Below are positions 1 to 8,441 of a stretch of 64,000 nt of DNA, piece after piece. The DNA is taken from assembly GCF_001597725.1 (NCBI RefSeq), contig NZ_LUTR01000009.1:1-64000 (forward strand), read 5' to 3'. Both the position numbers and the translations under genes were made by a program. Within the stretch, counting starts at the first letter, position 1; every line of letters begins with the position of its first letter. Source of the DNA: Neptuniibacter marinus (GTDB lineage Bacteria; Pseudomonadota; Gammaproteobacteria; Pseudomonadales; Balneatricaceae). A model generated the notes under the pieces. It saw only the letters and a program-made list of their open reading frames with translations, was not told the origin of the DNA and ran no database searches.

Positions 1-385
1 TAAATCGCTATGGATGGTGACCTTCCTACAGAGGACTTTCACCTCATTAGTTCATGCCCATGCTGGGCGTACACAAATCAATCAACTTCGCGCCTACGGC
101 GCCGGACGCAGCAAAGCTGCGCCGGTTATTGAGGCGTTGGTATGACTCCCACTGTCAAGTTTAAACACAGTTGTACCTGCTTTTTCGTTCAAAGCCTTTT
201 TGTCTAACTAAATAGAGTTAATGCATCGAATGAGGCCGGTAATTTCGTCGGTTTTCATGCTGGTATCCGTGGATTACTCATTCTTAAATGAGCAGCGCCT
301 ACCTTACTTATTCCGTCGTGGCACCGATCTTCAGTCTATGCTCGTGGATCAACTTGATTCCCCTCATGACTAACGTGGTTAAAAA
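1..385. other. Intergenic region at window edge, no convincing gene
   Basis: Apart from the hairpin at 80-142, this stretch holds only short open frames: about 40 codons at 10-132 and 47 codons at 230-373 on the plus strand. Neither has a recognisable domain or a good ribosome binding site. It may be the decayed end of a neighbouring gene lying outside the window. Confidence 0.5.
80..142. other. attC-like imperfect cruciform
   Basis: A GC-rich nested hairpin. The inner stem CCGGACGCAGC (102-112) pairs with GCTGCGCCGG (116-125) with one bulged A. The outer arms CGCCT (91-95) and AGGCG (132-136) pair, as do CAAC (83-86) and GTTG (136-139), with extra unpaired bases on the left. Size (about 63 bp), nested pairing and asymmetry recall an integron attC site. 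The end boxes fit RYYYAAC and GTTRRRY only partly, so this may be a degenerate site or an unrelated repeat. The 40-codon open frame over 10-132 is probably not a gene. Confidence 0.3.
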
Positions 386-1129
386 TTACACTATCCCGCC
401 ATTTACACGCAGCACTTGACCGTTTATCCATTCTCCGTCGCTACTGGCTAGGAAAGATACGGTTTTCGCAATATCATCAGGATCACCTAAGCGCTCCAAT
501 GGGGGCATCTTGGATAGTTTTTCAATTATATGAGAAGGTTTCCCTTCTAGGAAAAGGTCTGTCGCTGTTGGTCCAGGGGCGACGGCATTGACAGTTATTT
601 TTCGACCGCGCAGCTCTTTCGATAATATGGCTGTAAGAGACTCTACAGCGGATTTTGTTGCGGCATAAACACCATAAGTTTCTAGTTTTAGGCCAACTAC
701 GCTGCTGGAAAGGTTAACAATTCGCCCACCTTCACGCAGTCGATTCGCGGCAAGCCGCAGTGTGTTGAATGTTCCTTTCAGATTGATCGCTATCTGCTTA
801 TCGAAGCTTGAGTCATCCATGTCAGCGATAGGTGATAACTGCATGATGCCAGCGTTGTTTATGAGTATGTCCACACCACCAAATAAGGCTGCAGCTTGAT
901 CAAAGAGTGCAGATGCTTCAGCAGTTACAGATACGTTAGCCCTGATAGCAACAGCTTGACCACCCTTACGCTCAATTTTAGAAACCACATGATTCGCTTC
1001 TATCTCATTGTTTATATAATTAACAACCACTCGGAATCCAGTAGTTGCAAGTGATGTTGCAATAGCAGCGCCAATACCTCGAGACGAACCAGTGACAACG
1101 GCGACTTTACTGGCTGATTGAATACTCAT
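386..1129 (-). CDS. SDR-family NAD(P)-dependent oxidoreductase
   Basis: A 247-residue classical short-chain dehydrogenase/reductase, full length for the family. The nucleotide-binding motif TGSSRGIG is at residues 13-20, NNAG at 91-94, and the catalytic Ser (about 141), Tyr154 and Lys158 (YAATK) are all present. The C-terminus NGQVLRVNGG is typical of FabG-like and glucose-dehydrogenase-like members. The substrate cannot be read from sequence. It is divergent from a LysR regulator (1233), which suggests control by that regulator, a common arrangement for inducible SDRs. No signal peptide, so cytosolic. FabG of fatty acid synthesis is unlikely because no other fab genes are nearby. Confidence 0.85.
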   Translation of the reverse strand: MSIQSASKVAVVTGSSRGIGAAIATSLATTGFRVVVNYINNEIEANHVVSKIERKGGQAVAIRANVSVTAEASALFDQAAALFGGVDILINNAGIMQLSPIADMDDSSFDKQIAINLKGTFNTLRLAANRLREGGRIVNLSSSVVGLKLETYGVYAATKSAVESLTAILSKELRGRKITVNAVAPGPTATDLFLEGKPSHIIEKLSKMPPLERLGDPDDIAKTVSFLASSDGEWINGQVLRVNGGIV

Positions 1130-1232
1130 ATATACACCTCATACTTGTTTTATTTGCGACAATGAAAACTATTGCATGTATCAGAAATATTCAGAAGATG
1201 CATAAATAAAATAATTGATATACGATATTCGA

Positions 1233-2150
1233 ATGAGTGTATTCGATGATGTTTCACTATTACGTACTTTTGTTCTTGTGGTTGAGTGCGGTAGTTTGTC
1301 GGCTGCTGCACGTAGGCTGAAGACGACTCAACCTACGGTTAGTCGGCACCTCAGAGCACTGGAAAGTAAAGCGGGTACAACACTGCTCCAACGAGATACA
1401 CGTCGAATGAGCCTGACTCAGGCAGGTCATCAAGTACTTGCTGATGCCAAATCTATAATTGGACTTGTCGAAGAATCAGACACTAGATTGCATGCAGAGC
1501 AGGCACAATTAAAAGGTCACATAAGCTTTTTTGCGACCATAGATTTTGGGCAGTCTGTTGTAAGTCGAATGATTACTAGTTTTATTGCAGAAAACCCTTG
1601 TATTACCATTGATCTGTCTTATTCAAATCGGCCGATTCGTATGATTGAGGAAGGTTATGATATCGGAATCATCGCGGGAAATATTACTGACGACAGTATC
1701 ATCGCAAAACAGATAGGGAGTATCCAGCGGCTTATTGTTTGTTCTCCTAAGCTTTTGCAGGGTCGGGAGGTTAAATCACCTGCAGATATAGAATCATGGC
1801 CTTGGGTCACGTTAAAAGGGAGCCAATTCAGTAATACCAATAATATGGTGTTGTACGATAGAAAAGGCGAAAAACAGTCAATTTCGGTATCATCCGTACT
1901 TGCAACGGAAGGCGTTACGAGTATTCGGGAAGCTGTTCGAATGGGGTTGGGCATTGCGTTATTGCCAACTTGGTTGATCCAGGAAGATCTTATTTCTAAA
2001 CGACTTATTTCTGTACTTCCCAGTTGGAGGCCTCAAGCTATTCCCGCCCATGTGGTCTATCCATCAACACGAAATTTACCCAGTCGTTTGCGTCATTTAA
2101 TTAACTACTCTTCCGAATACATGGTGCCGATTTTGAGCTCAGACAGTTAA
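1233..2150 (+). CDS. LysR-family transcriptional regulator
   Basis: About 305 residues, normal for LysR proteins. The N-terminal winged helix-turn-helix (SLSAAARRLKTTQPTVSRHL, about residues 21-40) is followed by a linker helix and a periplasmic-binding-like effector domain. An upstream in-frame TTG at 1215 exists, but the ATG at 1233 puts the domain at the usual distance from the N-terminus. The protein resembles the CrgA/YafC-type subgroup that often sits divergent from an oxidoreductase. It shares a roughly 100-bp intergenic region with the SDR gene, its likely target. The inducer is unknown. Confidence 0.85.
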   Translation: MSVFDDVSLLRTFVLVVECGSLSAAARRLKTTQPTVSRHLRALESKAGTTLLQRDTRRMSLTQAGHQVLADAKSIIGLVEESDTRLHAEQAQLKGHISFFATIDFGQSVVSRMITSFIAENPCITIDLSYSNRPIRMIEEGYDIGIIAGNITDDSIIAKQIGSIQRLIVCSPKLLQGREVKSPADIESWPWVTLKGSQFSNTNNMVLYDRKGEKQSISVSSVLATEGVTSIREAVRMGLGIALLPTWLIQEDLISKRLISVLPSWRPQAIPAHVVYPSTRNLPSRLRHLINYSSEYMVPILSSDS

Positions 2151-2288
2151 ATAATTATATATTTTTGATCCAGTCATAATGTTGAGACTTATAGTAAGTC
2201 AAAGCATTCGGACGCAGTAAGGTTACGTTGGTGTTTAGGGGGAAGGTGACAGAGTGCCCCACGATTTGTAGATACTTTCGAGAGTTGT

Positions 2289-2645
2289 ATGAATATTAAT
2301 AAATTTTCTGAAATAACAGAGATGTCGCCTTATACGATTAGATATTACGAAAAAATTGGTTTGTTACGGGGTGTTTCTCGGAACGCTAGTGGCCATCGTT
2401 GGTTTACAGAAAAAGATATTATTTGGGTAAATTTCATTAAACGTCTTAAAGACACAGGCATGCCCCTTGAAGAGATTAAAAAATATGCCTCTTTAAGAGA
2501 GTTGGGTGCTCAAACAGTAAAAGAGCGGCAAGAGCTTCTAGAAAAACATCAAGAAAATCTAATAAAGCATATCAGGCAGCAAAATGAGCACCTGAAAGCA
2601 TTGAACACGAAAATTGATTTATACAAAAGTGGTGAAGTAGGTTGA
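2289..2645 (+). CDS. MerR-family transcriptional regulator
   Basis: 118 residues. The N-terminal winged helix has the family signature PYTIRYYEKIGLL (about residues 14-26), followed by the second half of the DNA-binding domain and a long dimerisation helix (about residues 75-113). There is no cysteine cluster of the metal-sensing members, so it fits the small-molecule or aldehyde-responsive AdhR/YhdM-like group. Its stop codon TGA (2643-2645) lies inside the -35 box of a MerR-type promoter for the next gene. The next gene, in the carboxymuconolactone decarboxylase family, is therefore its obvious target. The effector is unknown. Confidence 0.88.
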   Translation: MNINKFSEITEMSPYTIRYYEKIGLLRGVSRNASGHRWFTEKDIIWVNFIKRLKDTGMPLEEIKKYASLRELGAQTVKERQELLEKHQENLIKHIRQQNEHLKALNTKIDLYKSGEVG

Positions 2646-2672
2646 CTTAGAGTTAACTCTAACTAGTAGAGT
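2642..2672 (+). promoter_or_regulatory. MerR-type promoter/operator with 19-bp spacer
   Basis: A -35 box TTGACT (2642-2647) and a -10-like box TAGAGT (2667-2672) are separated by 19 bp. The spacer holds a perfect 16-bp palindrome TTAGAGTTAACTCTAA (2647-2662). An over-long spacer with a dyad between the boxes is the known signature of promoters that MerR proteins activate by DNA distortion. The -35 box overlaps the merR stop codon. Confidence 0.85.
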
Positions 2673-2703
2673 GTGCTCGTATTCATAAAAAGGAGCACAC
2701 AAA

Positions 2704-3081
2704 ATGGAAAATTCACGTTTTGACAAAGGGTTAGAGCTATTATCAGAAATTGATGGTGAAGCTGGGCAAAAAGTTATCGATAGTCTACAAGATATTTGTC
2801 CTGATTTGGGCAAATACACAATTGAATATCCGTTTGGAGATATTTATTCCCGTCCAGGGTTAGATTTGAGATCAAGAGAATTAGCTACTGTTTCAGCATT
2901 AACTGCAATGGGTAATTGCATGCAGCAACTAAAAGTTCATTTACATGCAGCTCTTAATGTCGGCTGTTCAGAGATAGAGCTGAAAGAAGTGATTATACAA
3001 ATGTCAGTCTATGCAGGTTTCCCCGCAGCACTAAATGGTATGTTTGCATTCAAAGAAGTGCTCTCTGAACGACGGGGATAA
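2704..3081 (+). CDS. Carboxymuconolactone decarboxylase-family protein
   Basis: 125 residues, with a strong ribosome binding site (AAGGAG) 8 bases before the ATG. The core LRSRELATVSALTAMGN...LKVHLHAALNVGCSEIELKEVIIQMSVYAGFPAALNG matches the all-helical CMD/YurZ-type fold, shown here in pieces. The AhpD-type CxxC pair is absent, so a peroxidase role is not supported. Relatives are often annotated as gamma-carboxymuconolactone decarboxylase, but no aromatic degradation genes are nearby and that reaction should not be assumed. It is transcribed from a MerR-type promoter directly after merR, so it is probably induced by a reactive or electrophilic signal. Confidence 0.8.
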   Translation: MENSRFDKGLELLSEIDGEAGQKVIDSLQDICPDLGKYTIEYPFGDIYSRPGLDLRSRELATVSALTAMGNCMQQLKVHLHAALNVGCSEIELKEVIIQMSVYAGFPAALNGMFAFKEVLSERRG

Positions 3082-3088
3082 CACGGTG

Positions 3089-3145
3089 GGGTCAGGTCTT
3101 GCTTGTTGCAACAGTTGAGAGTTCTTTGAATATAAGATCTGACTC
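3089..3145. repeat. Short inverted-repeat element (REP/MITE-like)
   Basis: GGGTCAGGTCTT (3089-3100) and AAGATCTGACTC (3134-3145) are inverted copies matching at 10 of 12 positions, bounding a 57-bp segment. Such GTCAGGTCTT-ended sequences look like REP-type or miniature elements mobilised by IS200/IS605-like transposases. No transposase is present here. It separates the CMD gene from the next small gene. Confidence 0.4.
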
Positions 3146-3198
3146 TATGGTTTTATATGTCTGTGAAGCAAGGCTATTTATTTTTAAAGAGGTGTTAG

Positions 3199-3525
3199 GT
3201 GAAAAAAATCATGCTAACTACAGTGCTATCGGTAGTCTTTCTATCTATTGGTTTTATCGGTGGTTGGTGGGCAAATTCGCCCAGCTTTGATTTATTATGT
3301 TCAAAGCCATATGTGCATACTCTGGGTAAAGCTATTGAGGCTCAAGGTATGAGTATAGATGCAGGCACAGAAATTGATTTAAGGTCTTGCGAATATGCTA
3401 ATCGTTTTACTGTTAGTTTGACGTACGATAAAGGTACGCATAGAGAGCTATTTATTCCCAAAAATAGTGCGCCAACTATTGGCAATCATGGCGCAAGACA
3501 ATATAGCATTTCAGATATTAAATAA
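3199..3525 (+). CDS. Small exported or membrane-anchored hypothetical protein
   Basis: 108 residues, start GTG (3199) preceded by an AGAGGTG ribosome binding site. The N-terminus KKIMLTTVLSVVFLSIGF is a signal peptide or membrane anchor, with no clear cleavage site. The remaining roughly 80 residues look periplasmic, with two cysteines (LLCSKPY and LRSCEYA) that could form a disulfide. I do not recognise the family. The neighbours are a MerR/CMD unit and another orphan membrane protein, which give no functional hint. Confidence 0.6.
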   Translation: MKKIMLTTVLSVVFLSIGFIGGWWANSPSFDLLCSKPYVHTLGKAIEAQGMSIDAGTEIDLRSCEYANRFTVSLTYDKGTHRELFIPKNSAPTIGNHGARQYSISDIK

Positions 3526-3656
3526 TTCACAATGCGTTAGCGCTTGCTTTGTTTATTTAGTAATAACAGCAGGAAAGTCTAGGGCTTAGGACATGTATAG
3601 CTACTGGGTTAGCTGCTCCAAATTTTTTGTACGTTATATATTTAATAAGGAACAAT

Positions 3657-4109
3657 ATGAGTAACGATATTACTAATAAAGTACGTTTTGTTATGGCGAA
3701 GCTATTTACATTCATTTTCTTGGGAATGGCTTTAGCAATGATTTTCTCGCTAGCGCAATCGGTGATTTCTAGCATTCTTATCGGTGAGGAGATAACTCAA
3801 ATTTTCTTGAGCGGAATTAATACAGGGATTATTGCTTTAGCTGTTTTTGAGTTGGCGTTAGTAATAAATCGAGAATATTCAGAAGCGGAAGAAGATGGTG
3901 ATGCAGTTGAAAGTTTAAGAAGAACGATTCCTAGGTTTATTGGTACCGTATGTATCGCATTATCTTTAGAGGGGTTGATTATGGTCATTAAATACAGTCA
4001 GTTAGATCTCGCTGGTAACTTGTATTACCCCGTAGCCATCATATCAAGTACGGCTCTGTTATTGGCATCACTCGGTGCTTTTCTATTTTTAACGCGTAAG
4101 CATGGATAA
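3657..4109 (+). CDS. Four-helix integral membrane protein, unknown function
   Basis: About 150 residues from ATG 3657, chosen because AAGGAAC lies just upstream; an in-frame start at 3627 is possible but has poorer context. Four hydrophobic segments are visible: LFTFIFLGMALAMIFSLAQ, ILIGEEITQIFLSGINTGII continuing into ALAVFELALVI, FIGTVCIALSLEGLIMVIKY, and VAIISSTALLLASLGAFLFL. An acidic loop (EYSEAEEDGDAVESLRR) sits between helices two and three. No domain is recognised. It looks like small accessory inner-membrane proteins with scattered distribution. Confidence 0.65.
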   Translation: MSNDITNKVRFVMAKLFTFIFLGMALAMIFSLAQSVISSILIGEEITQIFLSGINTGIIALAVFELALVINREYSEAEEDGDAVESLRRTIPRFIGTVCIALSLEGLIMVIKYSQLDLAGNLYYPVAIISSTALLLASLGAFLFLTRKHG

Positions 4110-4395
4110 CAGCGGCATTCTTTATTCCTTTTTCGGTTAAGCTAGGATAAACAGGTTTTAAAAATAGCTGCGTTCTCCAACGAATAAGCGGTTTTTTGTT
4201 GTCTGGTGGTAGAGTAAGTAAAGGTTAGACCGCTTGCCTTGAACGTCGTTTCTGGGCAGGCATTTTAGTGTAGGCGTTTTCCAATTGAGTGATATCATCA
4301 CCCTGTTCCTATTATTTAACCCCAGTCTTGCTCGCATTTAAGAGTGCCTAGCCCACCTAAACGCGGTATATTTTTCTTACTTTTGAATAATTAGG
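4110..4395. other. Intergenic region with possible gene remnant
   Basis: No complete gene is seen. On the minus strand, about 4225-4300, an open frame ends with MPAQKRRSRQAV and a stop, preceded by DDITQLENAYTK. It looks like the C-terminal tail of a larger protein but is closed by stops just upstream, so at most it is a remnant. Confidence 0.3.
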
Positions 4396-4869
4396 ATGCC
4401 CGTCATGTTTTTTGGTAAAAAAGAGAAAAAGCTTTTTACGTTAACGCGGACCGATCCTGATAATCCTTTGGCTTCATACTCGAAACATCCCTTTGAGTTA
4501 GAGGGCTGTGAATGGCCGTCGGTGGAGCATTACTATCAGGCGATGAAGTTTGGGGATGCGGAGTACCGTGAACAGATCCGCCTAGCGCCGACCCCAAAGG
4601 ATGCGGCGAGCTTAGGTAAAAGTAAAAAACATCAAAAGCGCAAAGACTGGGATAAGGTTAAAGTGATCTTTATGACCCGCGGTACTTACATAAAGTGCCG
4701 TACCTATCCAGACATTGCTCAAACCTTGTTGGATACCGGTGAGATTGATATAGCGGATGTGAGCCAATATGACTATTTCTGGGGCAGTGGCCGTGATATG
4801 CGGGCGACGAATGCCTTTGGTCAGATGTTGATGGATATTAGAGAAAAGCTTCGAGCAGAGCTTAACTAG
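4396..4869 (+). CDS. NADAR-family protein (YbiA-like N-glycosidase)
   Basis: 157 residues. NADAR/YbiA domain features are clear: ASYSKHPFELEGCEWPSVEHYYQAMKF near the N-terminus (given in pieces), and the C-terminal NAFGQMLMDIREKL after YFWGSGRD. Known members act as N-glycosidases on riboflavin-pathway intermediates or reverse ADP-ribosylation; which activity applies here cannot be told. The size equals the stand-alone form. It lies 33 bp before nfo, so the two may be co-transcribed, which would pair two enzymes acting on damaged glycosidic or abasic sites. That link is inference. Confidence 0.82.
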   Translation: MPVMFFGKKEKKLFTLTRTDPDNPLASYSKHPFELEGCEWPSVEHYYQAMKFGDAEYREQIRLAPTPKDAASLGKSKKHQKRKDWDKVKVIFMTRGTYIKCRTYPDIAQTLLDTGEIDIADVSQYDYFWGSGRDMRATNAFGQMLMDIREKLRAELN

Positions 4870-4902
4870 CTTTTCACCCTATTATTACGAGTGACAACCT
4901 AG

Positions 4903-5763
4903 ATGAATCAACAACCTTATTACGTGGGTGCCCACGTGAGCGCGTCGGGCGGTGTACAGAATGCGCCGTTAAATGCTCAAAAACTAGGTGCTAATGCATT
5001 TGCTCTGTTTACTAAAAACCAACGTCGTTGGATGGCTAAGGAGCTTGAGCCGAAGACGATTGAAGCGTTTAAACAGCAGTGTAAAGCAGCGGGTTTTAAA
5101 CCTGAACAGATCCTTCCACATGACTCCTATTTAATCAATTTAGGTCATCCAGAGGCGGAAGCTTTACAAAAGTCCCGTGAGGCTTTTCTGGATGAATTGA
5201 AACGTTGTGAACAACTGGGATTGGTTTATCTTAACTTCCATCCCGGTAGCCATCTTCGCACGATCTCTGAAGCTGAGTGTATAGCTAAAATCGCCGATTC
5301 AATTAATTGGGCATTGGCACAAAGCCACGGTGTTACGGCGGTTATCGAAAATACCGCAGGGCAGGGCAGTAACTTAGGCTATAGCTTCGAACAATTAGCT
5401 GCGATCATTGATCAGGTAGAGGATAAGTCTCGCGTGGGAGTCTGTATTGATACCTGCCATATGTTTGCTGCGGGCTACGATATTCGCTCCTTAGATAGCT
5501 GTGCTGATGTTTTTGAGCAGTTTGAAAAGATCGTTGGTTTTCAGTATTTAAAAGGGATGCATCTTAATGATTCGAAGGGGAAATTAGGCTCTCGTCTTGA
5601 TCGCCATCATAGTCTTGGCCAAGGTGAAATTGGTTTAGATGTGTTTCGTTTTATTATGCAAGATGACCGTTTTCGCGGTATCCCATTAGTGTTAGAAACA
5701 ATTGATGAAACGATCTGGCAAGATGAAATTCAACTTTTAAGGCAGTTTTCGATAGATACTTAG
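4903..5763 (+). CDS. nfo: Endonuclease IV
   Basis: 286 residues, the family length. Nfo is an AP endonuclease of base-excision repair that cleaves 5' to abasic sites and removes blocked 3' ends, using three zinc ions in a TIM barrel. Motifs include the N-terminal [38 protein letters not shown] and [20 protein letters not shown], which carry the metal-binding Glu, Asp and His residues. It follows the NADAR gene by 33 bp. Assignment is secure. Confidence 0.96.
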   Translation: MNQQPYYVGAHVSASGGVQNAPLNAQKLGANAFALFTKNQRRWMAKELEPKTIEAFKQQCKAAGFKPEQILPHDSYLINLGHPEAEALQKSREAFLDELKRCEQLGLVYLNFHPGSHLRTISEAECIAKIADSINWALAQSHGVTAVIENTAGQGSNLGYSFEQLAAIIDQVEDKSRVGVCIDTCHMFAAGYDIRSLDSCADVFEQFEKIVGFQYLKGMHLNDSKGKLGSRLDRHHSLGQGEIGLDVFRFIMQDDRFRGIPLVLETIDETIWQDEIQLLRQFSIDT

Positions 5764-5846
5764 TGTAAAAGGAATTAAACATTTTCACTCAAATGTAATA
5801 AAGAGGGGGTAGCCTAGGCGCTTCATTTTTACTATGTGATTGACCT

Positions 5847-7661
5847 ATGTTATGTGCAACTGATGAAGTCGGCGCAGATATGCGCCAGAAGTTGTTGTTA
5901 GAGATTTTGGAGACCGAGTCTTTATATCCACATTTTCAGCCTATAGTCGATTTAAAAAAGGGTGAAGTGATTGGGCATGAGGCTTTAATACGAGGCCCTT
6001 CCGGCAGTGCAATGGCTTCTCCTGGTGCTCTTTTCCAAACAGCGATTGAAAATAATTTATTACATACCTTAGAACTCTTGTCCCGTCGTTGCTCTTTAGA
6101 GCGTTTTGCCGAGCTAAAACCGGGCGGGAAGTTATTTCTGAATATAAGCGCTTCATTGTTGGGTACGCCAGAACATACGGAAGGTTTTACGTCGGAACTT
6201 TTGCAAAAGTTGGGTATATCTATCTCTGATATAGTGATCGAGCTGTCAGAACAACATCCGTTTGATAAACAAGGGCTGACACATAATGCGGTTGAGTACT
6301 ACCGCAATATGGGGTTTCAAGTGGCTGTGGATGATTTAGGGACCGGCTACTCTGGCTTAAAACTCTGGTCCGAATTAAATCCTGAATATGTGAAGATTGA
6401 TCGTCATTTTGTGTCCCATATTGATACTGATCCAGTGAAGCGGGAGTTTGTGCGGGCTATTTATAATATAAGTACTGCAACTGGCTGTAAGGTTATTGCC
6501 GAAGGGATAGAACGCAAGGAAGAGGTCGCAACCCTTATGGAATTAGGGATTAATATAGGCCAAGGTTTTTATCTGGGTTACCCCAGTCCAGAGCCTCAAC
6601 CTACATGGAGTGCTGAAGGTATTAGCGATCCGATTTGTTGCGATGCTATGGTTAATATGGCTCAAGACGAAACAGCGATCTCTCTTTTACGTCAAACTCC
6701 AGCGGTGGCACCCGAAGATACAGTGCTATTTGTGAGTGAGCAATTTAGATTGCATCCAGAAGTCGGCGCGCTGCCTGTTATAAGGGATGGAACCCCTTTA
6801 GGTGTAGTGAAAAAATCCGACCTATTGGAGCTGTTTTCCACCCAGTATGGCCGTGCGTTATATGAGAAAAAGCCGGCCTCACGTATTTTGAGTGAAGATG
6901 TTCTGCTTGTTGATAGCCAATTAAGTTTAGTGGAAGTCTCGCGCTTAGTGACAGATCAGGAAAGTAGCGCTTTACAGCAAGATATTATTATTACTGAAAG
7001 TGATTGTTACTTAGGTATGGGCAATCTTCGTGATTTATTAAAACGTTTAACCGCTTTGAAGATCCAAAATGCTCAGTATGCGAACCCTTTAACTTTGCTA
7101 CCTGGGAATGTGCCGATTAATAATGAGGTGGATTCTCTGTTAAAAAGCACCGCAGATTTTCATGTTGCTTATTTTGATCTCAATAACTTTAAACCCTTTA
7201 ATGATTGCTATGGTTATTCAAAAGGTGATCAAGTGATCCGTTTTCTGGGTGATCTGCTTACCCGTTTTATTAATAGCGATAAGAATTTTATTGGTCATGT
7301 AGGTGGCGATGATTTTGTTGTGATTTTCCGCTCACCGGGTTGGCAATTAAGCTGTGAACGTATTATTCGGGAGTTTGATCAAGAGGTAAGAGGGTTTTAT
7401 CTACCTAAAGATCTTCAGACGGAAGGGATCTGGTCCACTGATCGAAAAGGTGTGCGTTCTTTCTTTCCATTGTTGGGTTTAGCTATCGGAGTGGTGCATC
7501 CAGACCCTTACAAATGTGATAGTTATCATGAAGTTGCTGAGTTGGCGGCTATGGCTAAAAAAGAGGCGAAACGGGGAGTGGATAGTACTTTATTTGTTTC
7601 CCAACGCCGCTCTACCGGTGGCGATCTTAAAAAGTTACCAGTTGCAGCATGTAGTATCTAG
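5847..7661 (+). CDS. EAL-CBS-GGDEF cyclic-di-GMP protein
   Basis: 604 residues. The N-terminal EAL phosphodiesterase domain (about 18-255) keeps its catalytic set: EALIRGP at 45-51, NIS, ELSEQ, DDLGTGYS, VKIDR and IAEGIE. A CBS pair spans about 270-400. A C-terminal GGDEF-like domain (about 425-590) has VGGDDF in place of GG(D/E)EF. The order EAL first and GGDEF last, with CBS between, is a known but less common layout. An intact EAL with an altered GGDEF suggests a phosphodiesterase with a regulatory C-terminus. CBS domains may sense adenine nucleotides. No membrane segment. The start is uncertain; ATG 5880 is an alternative. Confidence 0.88.
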   Translation: MLCATDEVGADMRQKLLLEILETESLYPHFQPIVDLKKGEVIGHEALIRGPSGSAMASPGALFQTAIENNLLHTLELLSRRCSLERFAELKPGGKLFLNISASLLGTPEHTEGFTSELLQKLGISISDIVIELSEQHPFDKQGLTHNAVEYYRNMGFQVAVDDLGTGYSGLKLWSELNPEYVKIDRHFVSHIDTDPVKREFVRAIYNISTATGCKVIAEGIERKEEVATLMELGINIGQGFYLGYPSPEPQPTWSAEGISDPICCDAMVNMAQDETAISLLRQTPAVAPEDTVLFVSEQFRLHPEVGALPVIRDGTPLGVVKKSDLLELFSTQYGRALYEKKPASRILSEDVLLVDSQLSLVEVSRLVTDQESSALQQDIIITESDCYLGMGNLRDLLKRLTALKIQNAQYANPLTLLPGNVPINNEVDSLLKSTADFHVAYFDLNNFKPFNDCYGYSKGDQVIRFLGDLLTRFINSDKNFIGHVGGDDFVVIFRSPGWQLSCERIIREFDQEVRGFYLPKDLQTEGIWSTDRKGVRSFFPLLGLAIGVVHPDPYKCDSYHEVAELAAMAKKEAKRGVDSTLFVSQRRSTGGDLKKLPVAACSI

Positions 7662-7720
7662 ATGCCTGCAATCTCGCGCATAGCGTGGTCGGTTGTAAAA
7701 TAGATGTTTCCAGATGATAA

Positions 7721-8298
7721 CAGTACCGACAGATACGCTTTCTAAAAATCCAATTAAGGCGATCAGTAGGGCGGGTGTAATCAACTGTTTCCATAACTCT
7801 ATATCAATATGAATCGCTTGGAAGTGGGAGGCTGTGGAATCGTCCCTACGGTTTGCACCGCTGATGCTTGATCAAGGTGAAAATATCAAACGACAATTGA
7901 GCCCATCAGTAACGCAAACATGGGGCCTGCTTTACTGATTGGTTGGGCTAAGTCTTGGGGAATATTAAGTTTGATAAGTTGATCTCGGCATTGAGGTATT
8001 CAACTCCTCCTTGGGGAGCGATTTGGCTAACTGAGGTATTTACCATAAGTGAGGCTATAGCGACTGGCCCTACAGCAAGGGAGCGACTATTGCCTAAGAG
8101 CGAGTATATAAGCAGCGGTAGAATGCTGGCATTAAGGCCGTATCCAAGCGGAAGCCCAGCCAGAATAGCGTAAGCCATGGATTGGGGGATCAGCAGTATA
8201 GAAACGATAATACTGGCTATTAAATCGCTGATAAAGGTTTGGCGTTGATAGTTCTTTAACCAGCCCAAAATAGGGAATAGCTCGGCCCAGAATTGCAT
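7721..8298 (-). pseudogene. Decayed SulP-family anion transporter
   Basis: The first roughly 95 residues from 8298 match the SulP N-terminus (DLIASIIVSILLIPQSMAYA, LAGLPLGYGL, RSLAVGPVAIASLMV). The frame then closes at 7948 after IFPKT. Further down, in other minus-strand frames, come KAGPMFALLMGSIVV, then AVQTVGTIPQ, and after a frame change WKQLITPALLIALIGFLESV, all in SulP order. The middle transmembrane region, the rest of the C-terminal half and the STAS domain are missing, with several frameshifts. An intact SulP lies at 57184-58926. This is gene decay, not a functional short protein. Confidence 0.85.
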
Positions 8299-8441
8299 CT
8301 TATAATCTAAGTGACAACGGTTATAGCAATTATATCAATATAGGTATAAGTATATATCAAGTGGTTATATGGATTGATCTAGCTATGAGGCTAGTGATTG
8401 CTATAGTTGATTTTTCTATTAGTCATGACAGGGATTAAGAT
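8299..8441. other. AT-rich divergent intergenic region
   Basis: 143 bp between the start of the dead SulP gene and nudF. It presumably holds the nudF promoter. An AT-rich run with repeated TATA-like steps (8330-8370) is seen, but no clear -35/-10 pair can be chosen. Confidence 0.3.

Noticed and set aside
3099-3290. 63-codon plus-strand frame between the CMD gene and the exported protein
   Set aside because: It begins in the inverted-repeat element and overlaps the better-supported GTG-started gene at 3199.
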